From contig JALGPY010000008.1 of the NCBI GenBank assembly GCA_023055425.1, forward strand, positions 12,673,501 through 12,737,500: DNA of 64,000 bases, written 5' to 3'. Positions 46,437 through 58,500 of the stretch are shown one piece after another (within the stretch, counting starts at the first letter, position 1; each line of letters opens with the position of its first letter). A model generated the notes under the pieces. It was given only the letters and a program-made list of their open reading frames with translations, was not told where the DNA came from and searched no databases. The position numbers were made by a program, and so were the translations under genes. The stretch comes from Linanthus parryae (Eukaryota; Streptophyta; Magnoliopsida; Ericales; Polemoniaceae).

Positions 46437-49049
46437 ATGTCTCAGGAGGATGATGTCAGCAACCGATCGCCTTCCACCGAAACTCCCTCGGGAGACGAGA
46501 CCCGCCGTACTCCGACGACTCCCGGCGAAGCACCGACGTTAGAGTCTTTGGACGCCACCGTCCAAAGTCAGGCGAAAGCTCTCAAGTCTCAATCCGCGCA
46601 ATTAGAACAAATCTTGGCTGTTCTGGGCACCCTCGCACCAAATCCTCCGTCAGCCACCGCTATCCCTCAGGGAGGAGGAACCCCTACTGCTCCAGGATTG
46701 GGAGTGCCAGCCACACCTCCCAACCCTCATCTGCAGACTCCACCGTCGGCTGCGCAACTGCCTTCGGTTCAAGGATCAACGGCACAAATGCTGCCTCCTG
46801 CTGCTCACGCTCCTCAGCCCTCGGTTTTGGCGTCCAACCCAACTTTGCAGTACCCTTTGCCTCCCCCAACGATGATCTGGGGAAACGCGGGTACTCAGTA
46901 TGCTCCCAATCCTCCAACGGCATATGTGTCGCCACCACCTACGGCAACCCCTCCGGCGACTACCGAGGGAAGCATTCCAGAATGCATGACGTCTTTGCAA
47001 AAGCGCGTGGACACCATCCTGGCTCATCAGTCATTCGCGGATACCATTATCCCGAAGTTAGACAATGATCCACCTATTCCACGAGAGATCTATCTCATGC
47101 CTAACCCGGCGGGGTACAAGGCTCCCAAATGGGATAAGTTCGAGGACGTCAATGGAAACGCTCATGAGCATGTCATGCGTTTCATTGATGTCATAGGTCC
47201 GTACGGAGCCGATCCCAAGCTGCTGATGCGAGAGTTCCCAAAATCTCTTGGGAACGTAGCATACAAATGGTACCGGACATTGGAGGCCGGATCCGTGAAG
47301 ACTTGGGACGACATGGTCCAAAAGTTCTATACCAAGTTCTTTCAAATGGAGGAAAAGGTGACAATGATCCATCTCTCGCGGATGTATCAGAAGCGCGAGG
47401 AGGATGGGATCACCTTCATCAAGAAATTCCGGGCGAAATCCTTGGAGTGCAAAGATCCAATGCCCGAAAGCCGGCTCGTGGAGATATGCCTACAGTGCAT
47501 GCGAGATGAATACAAAGGTATGCTCATCAATTTGCAAACACCTACGTTTTCAAAACTAATCGAATGCACGAAGAACATCGAGCCCATAGTCGAGAGACAG
47601 AAAAAGAAGAACGCTCCAGAGCGACCTGCGAGCGGCACCACTTACAAGATCGGAAGGTTCAGCTACAAGCGGGGACGCGAAGCTGAGGTCAACACAGTTT
47701 CGCCCCAGAAACAAGCGAAGGTTGTGAACTTCGATGTACCGCCTCTGCCATGCTCGGTAGAGGAAGCGAGTGACCTCTGCAAACAGTGGCGCAAGGACGG
47801 CGTCCTGCCACCGCTCGAGAAAACACCCTCCAAGGAAATGGTGAGGGACCCTAAGTGGTGCGAGTATCACGGCAAGATCATGCATCCCACCGCCGAATGC
47901 AAGAAACTCAGGTTCGCGTTCGATCAGAAGATGAAGAACGGCGAGCTAATCGTCAGCGACAACAGGAAGGACGTGCGCAACAACCCACTTCCTGCCCATA
48001 CAGAGTCAGGCTCGAAAGGCAAAGAGTTCGCCATGATCTCGATCGTAGACTTGGAGGAAGTCGCAGAGGATGGTCTACCCATCATTGCTGAGGTCCATCA
48101 AGACGAAGATTATAGCATGGACACGGAGGATGAACGTGCCGACCGCATGAAAGGGTCGCACGGCTTCAACAAATTCTTCGACGAGATGAATTTCTCCGAG
48201 AGGTGCCGGACTGATATGACAAAAGCAATCTTAAGGATAGCGGAGGACTACGAGGAGGACCTCGTGGTCTCCAACGGGAAAGTCATCAGGGCGTCTCGTT
48301 CCACAGAAAAGATCATGACCTTTTCTGCCAGCGACAAGAAGACGGACGCGAGTCACCAGAGGCCTCTGTACGTGACCGCCATCATCAATGGCGTCGAATT
48401 CAAGCGAGCATTCGTCGATGGAGGAGCAGCGGTCAACGTTGTTCCACTTCACACACTGAAGCTAGCAGGGATCCCCGAGCACAAGGTAGTCAAACGTCCG
48501 TCTCCACTGGTGGGATTCGGAAGTGACTCCAGGATGACGATCGGATGGATCCGCCTGGGCGTCCAGATTGGCAAGATCAAGTGCTCGGCGAAGTTCTATG
48601 TCATAGACGCGAACACCACATACCACATGATCATAGGTCGAGCCTGGATTCATCGCTTCGACGCAGTCCCTTCGACGGCTCACCAGGTTATGAAAGCTAT
48701 CTGGAACGACAGAATAGTCGAGATACCGGCTTCGACTAACCCGTTCAACTTGGACGAAGCACACCTCAGCGAGGCGGTGTGGTTCACTGAGATGGCGGAC
48801 GAGCAAACACCCAGGCCTTTCAACCCTACTCCTTTGCCTCTCTGGGAGGACATCAAGGACCAGTCACCTGCGGGCGTGATGGTGACAAGGGAAGATGCCA
48901 AGGAAAAGCCGCCTACACGCGAAGAGGCGCCACGTATCGCATATCATCGAAAGAATGTGTACACCTTGAAGAGGATCGCAAAGCATGACCCCGAGGGCAA
49001 GGAGATAGAGAGCTTCTACGCCAATGGGAAGAAATGCTATCGCATATGA
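46437..49049 (+). CDS. gag: Tat Gag-protease polyprotein
   Basis: 870 residues. The Pro/Ala-rich N-terminus (1-190) is followed by a retrotransposon gag domain (about 215-385; KWDKFEDVNGNAHEHV, VAYKWYRTLEAGS, FYTKFFQMEE). A short Cys/His motif W-C-x-YHG-x-MHPTAEC (about 480-495) may bind nucleic acid. The retropepsin lies near 640-760 with the active-site motif VDGGAAVNVVP (DGG in place of DSG) and the flap/end motif IIGRAWIH. It ends in TGA in the same frame as pol. The ATG at 46437 follows the leader 41 bases after the LTR. It appears intact. Confidence 0.93.
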   Translation: MSQEDDVSNRSPSTETPSGDETRRTPTTPGEAPTLESLDATVQSQAKALKSQSAQLEQILAVLGTLAPNPPSATAIPQGGGTPTAPGLGVPATPPNPHLQTPPSAAQLPSVQGSTAQMLPPAAHAPQPSVLASNPTLQYPLPPPTMIWGNAGTQYAPNPPTAYVSPPPTATPPATTEGSIPECMTSLQKRVDTILAHQSFADTIIPKLDNDPPIPREIYLMPNPAGYKAPKWDKFEDVNGNAHEHVMRFIDVIGPYGADPKLLMREFPKSLGNVAYKWYRTLEAGSVKTWDDMVQKFYTKFFQMEEKVTMIHLSRMYQKREEDGITFIKKFRAKSLECKDPMPESRLVEICLQCMRDEYKGMLINLQTPTFSKLIECTKNIEPIVERQKKKNAPERPASGTTYKIGRFSYKRGREAEVNTVSPQKQAKVVNFDVPPLPCSVEEASDLCKQWRKDGVLPPLEKTPSKEMVRDPKWCEYHGKIMHPTAECKKLRFAFDQKMKNGELIVSDNRKDVRNNPLPAHTESGSKGKEFAMISIVDLEEVAEDGLPIIAEVHQDEDYSMDTEDERADRMKGSHGFNKFFDEMNFSERCRTDMTKAILRIAEDYEEDLVVSNGKVIRASRSTEKIMTFSASDKKTDASHQRPLYVTAIINGVEFKRAFVDGGAAVNVVPLHTLKLAGIPEHKVVKRPSPLVGFGSDSRMTIGWIRLGVQIGKIKCSAKFYVIDANTTYHMIIGRAWIHRFDAVPSTAHQVMKAIWNDRIVEIPASTNPFNLDEAHLSEAVWFTEMADEQTPRPFNPTPLPLWEDIKDQSPAGVMVTREDAKEKPPTREEAPRIAYHRKNVYTLKRIAKHDPEGKEIESFYANGKKCYRI

Positions 49050-49061
49050 AGGTGCGCGGGG

Positions 49062-52000
49062 ATGTCCTCACGCGGGCATGGGGATATCCCTGGGCAAATC
49101 AATCAAATCAAGCAAGTTGCGCTGACAAAAGAGCGAACACGGGGCGCTCCAGACGAGAAACTCAAAGAAGCGCCTGAATGCATGGAAGACAAGCCAAGAC
49201 CACAAAAGCAAGAACTAAAGAAAGTGTTCCTCAGCCCGAACGAGGAAAAGAAAAGGCCGGTCTTCCTGAGTGCGGACCTCACAAGCGAAGAGGAACAAGG
49301 ACTGCTGCAGCTCCTAACTGAGTACAAGGACGTGTTCGCATGGGAATATGATGAGATGCCAGGTCTGGATACAAGCATCACCATGCACCGTTTAGACATC
49401 ATCCCAGGGTCTAAACCTGTCAAGCAAAGCACCAGAAGCTTCAGGCCAGAACTCAACGTGAAGATCAAGCAGGAGATTGTCAAACTCCTAGATGCCAAGT
49501 TCATAGAGCCAAATCATCATCCCACATGGCTGGCCAACATCGTGCCGGTGGTGAAGAAGAACGGACAGCTTCGCATCTGCGTGGACTTCCGAGATCTCAA
49601 TCGCTTCTGCCCTAAGGACGATTTCCCACTGCCCAACATCGATTTGCTTATCGATTCAACAGCAGGCCATCGCATGTTCAGTTTCATGGACGGTTTCAGC
49701 GGATATAATCAAATCAAAATGGATCCCGATGATGCGCGGAAAACTGCATTTATCACTCCTGTGGGGGTATTCAACTACACGGTAATGCCGTTCGGTCTTA
49801 AGAATGCGGGCGCAACCTATCAGCGGGCCATGATGGCCCTATTCCACGACATGATGCACAAAGAGGTGGAATTCTATGTGGATGACCTGGTGGTTAAATC
49901 CAAGCACGAAGCGGATCACCTTGCAGACCTGCGAAAGGTGTTTAACAGATGCAGGAGCTTTCAACTGAAAATGAACCCCATGAAATGCGCGTTCGGCGTG
50001 ACCTCGGGGAAGTTCTTGGGATGTGTAGTCCATCGCCAGGGGATCGAGCCTGACCCTGCGAAAGTGTCAGCCATCACCAGCATGACGCCTCCCCATAATC
50101 AAAGTACCTTGAAGACATTCTTGGGAAAACTGTCATATCTGCGGAGATTCATCCCAGCGATTGCAGAAATCACATGCTGTTTTAGCACTCTCCTCAAGAA
50201 GGACGCCGCGTACAACTGGGCTCCGGACCACGAAGCTGCATTCGAAAAGCTGAAAGAGCTACTCACGTCCTCAAAGATAATGATCGCGCCTCAACTGGGA
50301 TCACCGCTTCTGCTATATCTTACATCAAAAAGGAGATCTATAGGAGCACTCTTGGCTCAGGAGTATGAAGGCCAAGAGAGGCCCATCTACTATATCTCTC
50401 GCATTGTGCAGCCTGCTGAATCAAGGTACACAGACATCGAACGTCATTGCCTTGCTTTATTCTTTGTGATAGAAAAGTTGAGACACTATTTTGCATCACA
50501 CAAAGTAGTGGTGGTCACCAAGAGCGACCCCATAAGATACTTGCTAACTCACACTACTCCGGGCGGGAGACTGGCGAAATGGTACATGACCATCTCTCAA
50601 TACGATATCACATGCGTGAAACCAAGAGCGATCAAGTCGCAGGCGGTAGCGGATCTGTTAGCACAGTTTCCCGACAACAGCCACGAACCTGTGATCAAAG
50701 AAGAGCTCGAAGGCCCTGAAATCTACGCAATCGACGTGCCCTATTGGACCCTCCACTTCGACGGTTCGTCAACCAGGAAAGGCGGAGGCATTGGGATAGT
50801 CTTGACAAGGCCAGACGGGGAAGTCATACAGATGTTCGCAAAGCTCAACTTCGCTGTCACAAACAACGAAGCAGAATACGAGGCTCTCATTGTGGGGCTC
50901 CGCGCGGCGAAAGCCTTGGAAGTGAGCAACCTAACAGTCATGGGAGATTCCAAGCTGGTTGTTAAGCAAGCCTCGGGCGAATATGGATTGAAGGAGATCA
51001 ACCTCCTGTCTTATCGCACCCTAGTACAGAAGCTGATGCAACAATTCTGCGACGTGAAGTACGAGCACAAGCCCCGAGCAGACAACAGGCACGCAGACGC
51101 CTTGGCAACTCTGGGGTCTAAGGTCAGCATAGACAAGTGCCCCGCAAGGATTTCCATCGAGGTGCGAACATCGTCGGCATTGACAGAAGATGCGTGCGAC
51201 GACGAACACATGGATGATGCAGACTGGCGGAAAGCAATCCTGCAAGCTATTGCAAAAGGCACCAGCAGCGAAAGCTGGGCACTCACAAAAGGATACTGCA
51301 TCCACGACAACACCCTTTACTACAAGGGTCCTGGGGGAATACTCATGCGGTGTGTCTCCGAGCAAGAGGGACAACAGCTGTTAGAAAATATTCACCAACA
51401 CGCTTGCGGAGAAAGCGAGGTGTCAATCTACAGAAAGGCTCAGAGATATGGCATTCATTGGCCAGGCATGTCAACAGCTGCATCCCTGATACAAGGGAAG
51501 TGCGAAAGTTGCGCGCTAATCAAAGACTCTCTACTCGTCGCCCTAACTGATGACGACACGGACTGGAGGAAGCCACTTTTTGATTTCCTCACCCAGGGCA
51601 CCAGGCCCGAATCGAGAAAAGAAGCCGAAAAATTGAAAAGGAAAGCGTCTCGATACGTGGTACAGGAAAACCTGCTTTGGTGAAGAGGTCACGAGGGCAA
51701 CTTGCTGCGATGTCTAGACGGCAGGGAAGCACAAGAAGTCATGGACCTTTCTCATCAGGTAGAGCATCAAGGAGGTGCGAAATTATGCAGACAGCTCCTC
51801 TCAATCGGATATTTCTGGCCCACGATGGAAATCGATTGCCGTACCAAAGTGCGACGTTGCCAGGAATGCCAATTCAAAGGGAACCTAGTGCATGCTCCTG
51901 CTGTGGATCTACATGCACTAGGGACGCCGTGGCCATTTCACACATGGGCTCTGGACTTCATCGGTCCCATCCGGCCAACGTCGCACGGGAATCATTTCAT

Positions 52001-52786
52001 CCTCACCGCAACCGAGCTGTTCACCAAGTGGGTGGAAGCAATACCACTAAAGACGGCAAATGCGCTGGCTGTGGTCAATTTTATCCAGGAAAGCATCGTG
52101 TGCAGGTTCGGAATCCCTAACACCATTCTTTCAGATAATGGTACTCCTTTTGTTAATCGCCAGGTAGCTGCGAAATTAGCGGAGTACAATATCAGGCAGA
52201 TATGTTCTACCCCTTACTACCCAAAGGGAAACGGGCAAGCCGAAGCGACTAACAAGACGCTGTTGAGAATATTGAGCAAAATGGTCGCAGACGACCACAA
52301 AAAGTGGGCCGACTTCTAAGCATAGCTCTGTGGGCCTACAGAACTTCTCCAAGGACACCCACAGGGGCCTCGCCATTTCTACTGTGTTATGGGGCCGAAG
52401 CTGTGGTACCTGCGGAGGTTAGAGTCAACTCGGCAAGGCTGGCCTTCCATGCACTCTATGAAAATCAACGCGATCATGACTTAATCTTGCTGGAAGAAAA
52501 GCGAGAACAAGCCAAAAGGACTAACAAGCGGTACCAGGAAAGAATCGCTCGCGCATACAACAAGACAGTCCAGCGAAGGGATTTCGCAGTCGCAGACCTG
52601 GTCTTGCGCGCATCTAACCACTGCATGCGAGAAGCAACTCACCCAAAGTTCGCAGCTAATTGGGAAGGACCCTTCGAAGTCACAGAAGTCTTCGATAGTG
52701 GTTACTGCAGCATACGAAGGTTGCACGGTACAACCTCAACTCCCAGTTCAATCAACATGCGCTGGATCAAGAAGTACTATCCCTGA
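49062..52786 (+). pseudogene. pol: Tat pol: reverse transcriptase, two RNase H regions, integrase
   Basis: Same frame as gag after TGA 49047-49049. RT motifs are VVKKNGQLRICVDFRDLN, FMDGFSGYNQIKM, MPFGLKNAGATYQ and the active site YVDDLVVKSK (about 49878). A first RNase H (RPIYYISRI, DIERHCLAL) follows. Then comes an archaeal-type RNase H with D-E-D-D residues in HFDGSST, NNEAEYEAL, MGDSKLV and RHADALA (50750-51110). Two HHCC-type modules occur (51310-51520 and 51700-51880). Integrase has LDFIGPI, LSDNGTPF and YYPKGNGQAEATNK. The C-terminus is 52304-52786. Damage: TGA at 51681-51683 and a one-base loss near 52312. Confidence 0.93.
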
Positions 52787-53021
52787 CTTCTCTCATTTCA
52801 TACGTTTTATGATAACGTGCTTAATGTCTCATGTGGCTATGATTTGCGCAATCTCCTCTCCCATATGAGAGGATTGTAATCCCATCTCTCCCATATGAGA
52901 GCGTTATAATAAAAGAATTCTCCCAAATGAGAAGTTCATATTTCTAGCTGTTTATGTTGCTCTATTTAATTTGTTATTACTGTTAACAATGGTTTATTCG
53001 CTGCAATAGCAATCCATACAA

Positions 53022-53930
53022 AATGCGATCTTGAGCGATCACCTAAAGCCTATCCCTCGCGATAGCAGCCAATGCAACGCGATCTTAAGTGATCATCTAA
53101 GCCTATCTCTACGATAGCAGCTAATGCAAACGCGATCTTAAGTGATCATCTTAAGCCTATCTCTCACGATAGCAGCCAATGCAATACGATCTTAAGTGAT
53201 CATCTTAAGCCTATCTCTCATGATAGCAGCCAATGCAATGCGATCTTAAGTGATCATCTAAGCCTATCTCTCACGATAGCAGCTAATGCAAATGCGATCT
53301 TAAGAGATCATCTAAGCCTATCTCTTACGATAGCAGCCAACGCAAATGCGATCTTAAGTGATCATCTAAGCCTATCTCTCACGATAGCAGCCAACACAAA
53401 TGCGATCTTAATTGATCATGTAAAGCCTATCTCTTACGATAGCAGCCAAGCGCAAATGCGATCTTAATTGATCATGTAAAGCCTATCTCTCACGATAGCA
53501 GCCAATGCAAATGCGATCTTAAGTGATCATCTAAGCCTATCTCTCACGATAGCAGCCAACACAAATGCGATCTTAACTGATCTTCTCAAGCCTATCTGTT
53601 ACGATAGCAACTTATACACAAAACGATTTTACCTGATCTTCTCAAGCCTATCTGTTACGATAGCAACTTATATGCAAAGTGATTTTAGTTGATCACCCAA
53701 GCCTCTGTTACGATGGCAACGCATGCGCAAAACGATCTTACTGGATCTTCTAAAAGTCTATCTGTTGCGATAGCAATTTACGCGAGAAACGATCTCAAGC
53801 AGTTCGCTAATAAAGCCTATCTTTTGTGATAGCAGTTCGCACCACTTAATGATCTTAATTGATCTGCTAAAGACTATCTGTTACGATAGCAATGTTGTGA
53901 ACATGATCTTAAATGATTTGCAACGGCCAA
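53022..53930. repeat. tandem minisatellite, about 16 copies of a 54-bp unit
   Basis: Each unit holds GCGATCTTAAGTGATCAT, AAGCCTATCTCT and ACGATAGCAGCCAATGC. Units 2-10 are nearly identical; the later units (after about 53570) drift. It lies in the spacer between pol and the antisense gene of the Tat element, where related Tat elements are known to carry tandem repeats. Confidence 0.95.
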
Positions 53931-55391
53931 CTGCAAGCCCATCCGCCGAGATGGCACAGCTGCGAAGATACAATCTCGAACGATCTAGCGAAACACCCGC
54001 GAATCAATATATCTTAGATGCGAAACAATTACATAGCATTATGCAAGGCGAAATATGCCGAAACGCATGCCAAATTGTATTCTGTTGTAAAGAGACGGCA
54101 GATAATACAGAAAGCTATTTATCATTACGAGTCAAATGACTTACAATTTATCTGTCTAGATAGCAGCTTACAAGCGAAAAGCTCGAATCTAACTACGCAG
54201 CCAACATGGCTTACAATACATTCGAAAAATGGCTAACAAGCCAGAGACACACTAGGGAACTCCCGACTAAGAAAAGGAGGAACCCACCGGTCTTAACACC
54301 GGCAGTTCAACACGCAGATCTGCGGCCAAACATCTATAGCAAAAGGGATGCTGCCGCGAAGAGATCAACTTGTCATTTGCTACATCCCAAGCAGCAAGGT
54401 CGGGGATGCGATACGCCCAAGACCCCAAGGAATGACAAAAGCCTCTGTCTGATCAAGATAGGCGCCGTAGGAGCTTCCTGTTTCGACATATACTACTCTG
54501 CAAAACAGGCGAAGCAGTCATTCCTCTGGTGATGGATTCCTTGTCATGTTGGACAAGGGCATTGACGAGCACCCTGAGTTCAAGAACGGAGAGACAAGAA
54601 ATCCTCCTCCAGGGATGCTGGAGGAGAATTCCGCCGTTCATTACGAGACGGTAGCACGGTCACTTCGGCGCTGCACCTCGCCACGAGGCGGCCGGAAACA
54701 TGACCTGCACACATAATACACGAAGAAATTTCTTCGTACACACATGAGATGTTATCTGCATCTTCTTTATGATGGTTATAAAGAGCAATAAGCCTCATAA
54801 AGTGGATCTTGGAAACTATTTCTATAGCACAAAGCGCAAAATCAGGATTCAAAACTTGAAGTTGCCATGAATCAACGAAAAACAAGCGTTGAAGCCAGCA
54901 GTCGTAAGGACTCACGGCAAAGCACATGTTTGGGATGAAGAACCCCAAATAGCAAAGACAGGGTTTATATAGACCCTGTACAGACTCTTCGGTTGCCTAA
55001 GATGAGTCAGCAAAATTCAAAAAGAGGGTAAGTTCAATCACTTACGCCTTGAAAAGCGGTAACAATCAATTACCCTACTAAAGGCTACGACGATTCAGTT
55101 GCGTATCCTAATAAATGACGGATAGTCATGATTCGGATGGACTTCCCAACGGAAGCGTGCTTATCTACCGAGAAATTAGCGCGAAAATCAAGCAGAGAAT
55201 CAATTGCTGATGTCATAATTGGATATGCACAGAAATGTCCAATCAAATCCCGGAAAAGGGCAAAACGGGAAAATTTATTGTTCTTGTTAAAAAAAAAAGA
55301 GGGAGAAACCCTAGCAACATTACATTAATGTTCAAGACATTACATTAATGTTTCAGCTATTTTTCTTGCTATTTTTGCAAAATTCAAAAAA
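53931..55391. other. Tat spacer between repeats and antisense gene
   Basis: No convincing gene. Several ORFs of 60-120 codons occur on both strands without domains. The part 55265-55400 has AT-rich sequence just beyond the antisense gene's end and may be its 3' untranslated region. Confidence 0.4.
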
Positions 55392-55568
55392 TCAAAGCAA
55401 ATTCTTGATTAAAGAGTCTTGGGGCTCGAACTGCTCGCTCAGCTTCTCCACCTGTTCCACTTCTTGCTTCAATTGCTCGCACCTGGCATTCATCTCATGA
55501 TGCAGCTTCAGAGCTTCATCAACTCTCTGCTTCTGCTGCTCCACCTTTTGCATCTCAGCTGCGAGATT

Positions 55569-58500
55569 CTAGTGACCGAGTTTCAAAGTTACAGCCGCGC
55601 GAATCAGCGTGACTCTGTCCTTAAGAAACTTAAAGCCCATTCTGCCTTGGACTTTGGTCACAAGGTTTTGGCACATGCCACATAGCAATTCAGCACTCTG
55701 GACCGAAATGGTCGCAGGCGTAGCCGCAGACAGCTGCTCCAGTATCCAGATGGCTTCAGTGAGGAACAGCCTCCTGTCAAAAGGCCCGATCTCCAGAGAT
55801 CTCACAAACGAGCGAGGGTACCTGAGACGCATTCGAACCACCCAGTCTACATCGGTTTGCTTCAAACCTGAGGAGACGTCAAAGATAAGTTATGATGTCA
55901 AAACTCGCAAGCGAATAATGCGACGTGCGAACAGTAAAGCTCTACTTACCAGTTCCTTCCAGAATCTCATGAAGAGAAGGAATGCGGGCTGCCGGGTTGT
56001 TCAAAGATTGCCCTCGCTCCATAGCTCTCCTATCGGCTGCGAGCTCCAATCTCTCGTAGTCAGGAGGAAGAGTGTAGGCCGCACCAGCTGCGACTGCATT
56101 CCCAACCTGCGAGCCCCAAATGCTCCACGCAGGAATAGGTGCCTCGGGCTCAGTCGTCGCCGGAGGTGAAGGGACAGCCGAAGTCGCTTGGCGAGGGACG
56201 CTCTCAGATGCGAAAGCATTAGCAGCACTTGTCCTCACTTCCTCAACACTAGCATGGACATCTTCATCCATCAACACAGTGTCAGCTCCAGCATCGTCGG
56301 AAAGCTCGATGATATCCTCACGAGGCTCACCCGTGCGGTCAGCAGCTGCGACGGGCTTCTCGGTACGGGAGCTCGGAATTGGAACATAGGACGCAGAAGG
56401 CTGACTTCTCTGCTCCAGCTCAGGTTCCTCAGCGTGACCTGCGACATTAAATGCGATGATATGAGGTAACTTGCGCTATAAGTTATTTTGCTATCTTTAC
56501 TAAAGCTAAAGAATAAGCACCTCCACGCGAAGGTGGGATTGAGGTATCTTCATCATACACTAAGGACGTGGAACCATGCCCTATCAGTGTGTCCTCACTA
56601 AGCAAGTCTGTAAGAGGAGCGTGACCTGGGATGCGAATAAACCAGTCATGATTTTGCCTCAAGTTGCTAAAGCCTAGTACATGCGTGTCACTCAAATAAT
56701 TACCTGAAGGTTCTCCGCATTTGTCTACTAACCAACGGCGAATGTCAGCCTTTGACACGCCATGCTTTAACGCACCCACAATAACATCTCTATAAGTTAC
56801 TGCGAGATTGAAGATCTCACCTTTATCGCCGCCTGCGATTTCCTCAAAATCCGCTTGGACTTGCTCCAAGGCTGCTGCATCCTCTCCGAGAACCTCATCT
56901 TCCTCCGCATGAGGAGCTACTTCTTCGGGAAGCTCGTCTTCCTCGACAGTCGGACGCGCTAAGTCATCAACATGCCGCTCTTCGAGGCTCCGCTGCTTCA
57001 CACGCTCAAGCTCCTCTTCTTCCCGACGCCTTCTTCTCTCAGCAGCCTCCGCGGCTGTCTTCCGGGACTCAGCAAGAACGTCCTCGCTTATGGGCTCATC
57101 TGAAATGCCAGAATGGGCATCTCTCTTTTGTCTTTTGGCCGCGAGGCCACCAGCGGTCTCATCATCATCTGCGAATACACGAATGGTTTAAAGAAAAGAA
57201 GTGCAAAGAAGTTACGATGACAAGGAAGGAAATGCGACGGAGGTACCTCCTGATTCTTCCTCATGCATTACAACTGTTGCTTCTTCTTCTTCATCACTTG
57301 CCTGGGGCTCCTGCCTCTCTTCCTCTCCCTCTTGATCGAAGGGAACGAAAGACTCAATTGTGAGCTCTTTCCGCACTTTGCTGGGCATGCGACCTTTGCC
57401 TTTGTCCTTGATAGAAAGGGACCTCACTGGAGGAGAAGCTGGAGCGCTTCTAGGGGAAGAAATCGTAATTCCCTTTTGCCTAGGTCTCTTCACTCTTGGC
57501 GCCGCAGTCGTTGGAGGAGACGGGTCATCTCCGGGAGGAGACGAAGCCGGAGGATTGTCTATCAGCGAGTCAGCAAAAACATTCATGGCTGCGCGAACCT
57601 TTGTTTCAACCTCAGCGTCCATCCTCCATGAAAGCCGGAACGGCTGCTTTTGTCTTCTGGTGGCAACAATGGTGTTGACCAGTGACTTGGAGCGATCACC
57701 AGCTGCGAATCTCCGCACATGATACTACAACAGTACAAAATAATAGTGTCAGCATAAGGAAATCGAGAAAACTTAACACATGCGAAGAAATTGCTTACCT
57801 CAGCAAAAGCCTTGCTGTATCTGACGACTTGCGCGTCGCCTTTCTTGATTGCGGCGACCTGCTCCTTCAGAATGAAATCAGGGCACAAATGGTTCTCACG
57901 GTTCCACAGTGAGTAGCAACCATACTCAGACTCGCTCAGACTGCAAGTGGGGCGAAACGGAAAAGAATTTCTTTTGATCAAGGGAGCTTTACCCGGCTGC
58001 GCGGCCGACTCTGTCTCGATCCTCGTTCGCTGGGCAACCCAGTATGCGAGCCAGTTCTGGGAACAACCACCCTCGCGGGTTCCCGCAGGCTGCTCAAAAG
58101 GAAGATTGTTCATGAAAACCGTCTCGCACTCCTTTGTTAGCAAGCGCTTGTAGCATCCTCTGACAATGGACTGGGGCCAGATTGATGGGGCCACCGCATC
58201 AAAACCAAACTGAGGAGAAACTCTAGTGGGGTCAACGTCCACGGTGATCTTCTCATACCTCGGCGCGAGCTCACGAATATGCTCTGCGAGGGCAGGAAGG
58301 GAACCTCGCAGACACCAGCAAAAGAACTCGCGGTAGCGCTCATGGAAATGAGGTCCCCTTTCAAAGAGAAGCTCTTCTGAAAAGACCATGCCTTTAGAGG
58401 GGTACAGCTTTGGAAACCATCTCACATTCTCAATACGCGTGGCATAGGGCCTGGCAGTAAACTCCTTCCGTTTGTCGCATATCGAACTCCAAACGCACTT

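Noticed and set aside
53022..53930. CRISPR-like array
   Set aside because: Units are contiguous 54-bp tandem repeats without unique spacers, in a plant retrotransposon.
57263..57722. plus-strand ORFs of 120-122 codons
   Set aside because: Antisense shadows of exon 2 of the antisense Tat gene.
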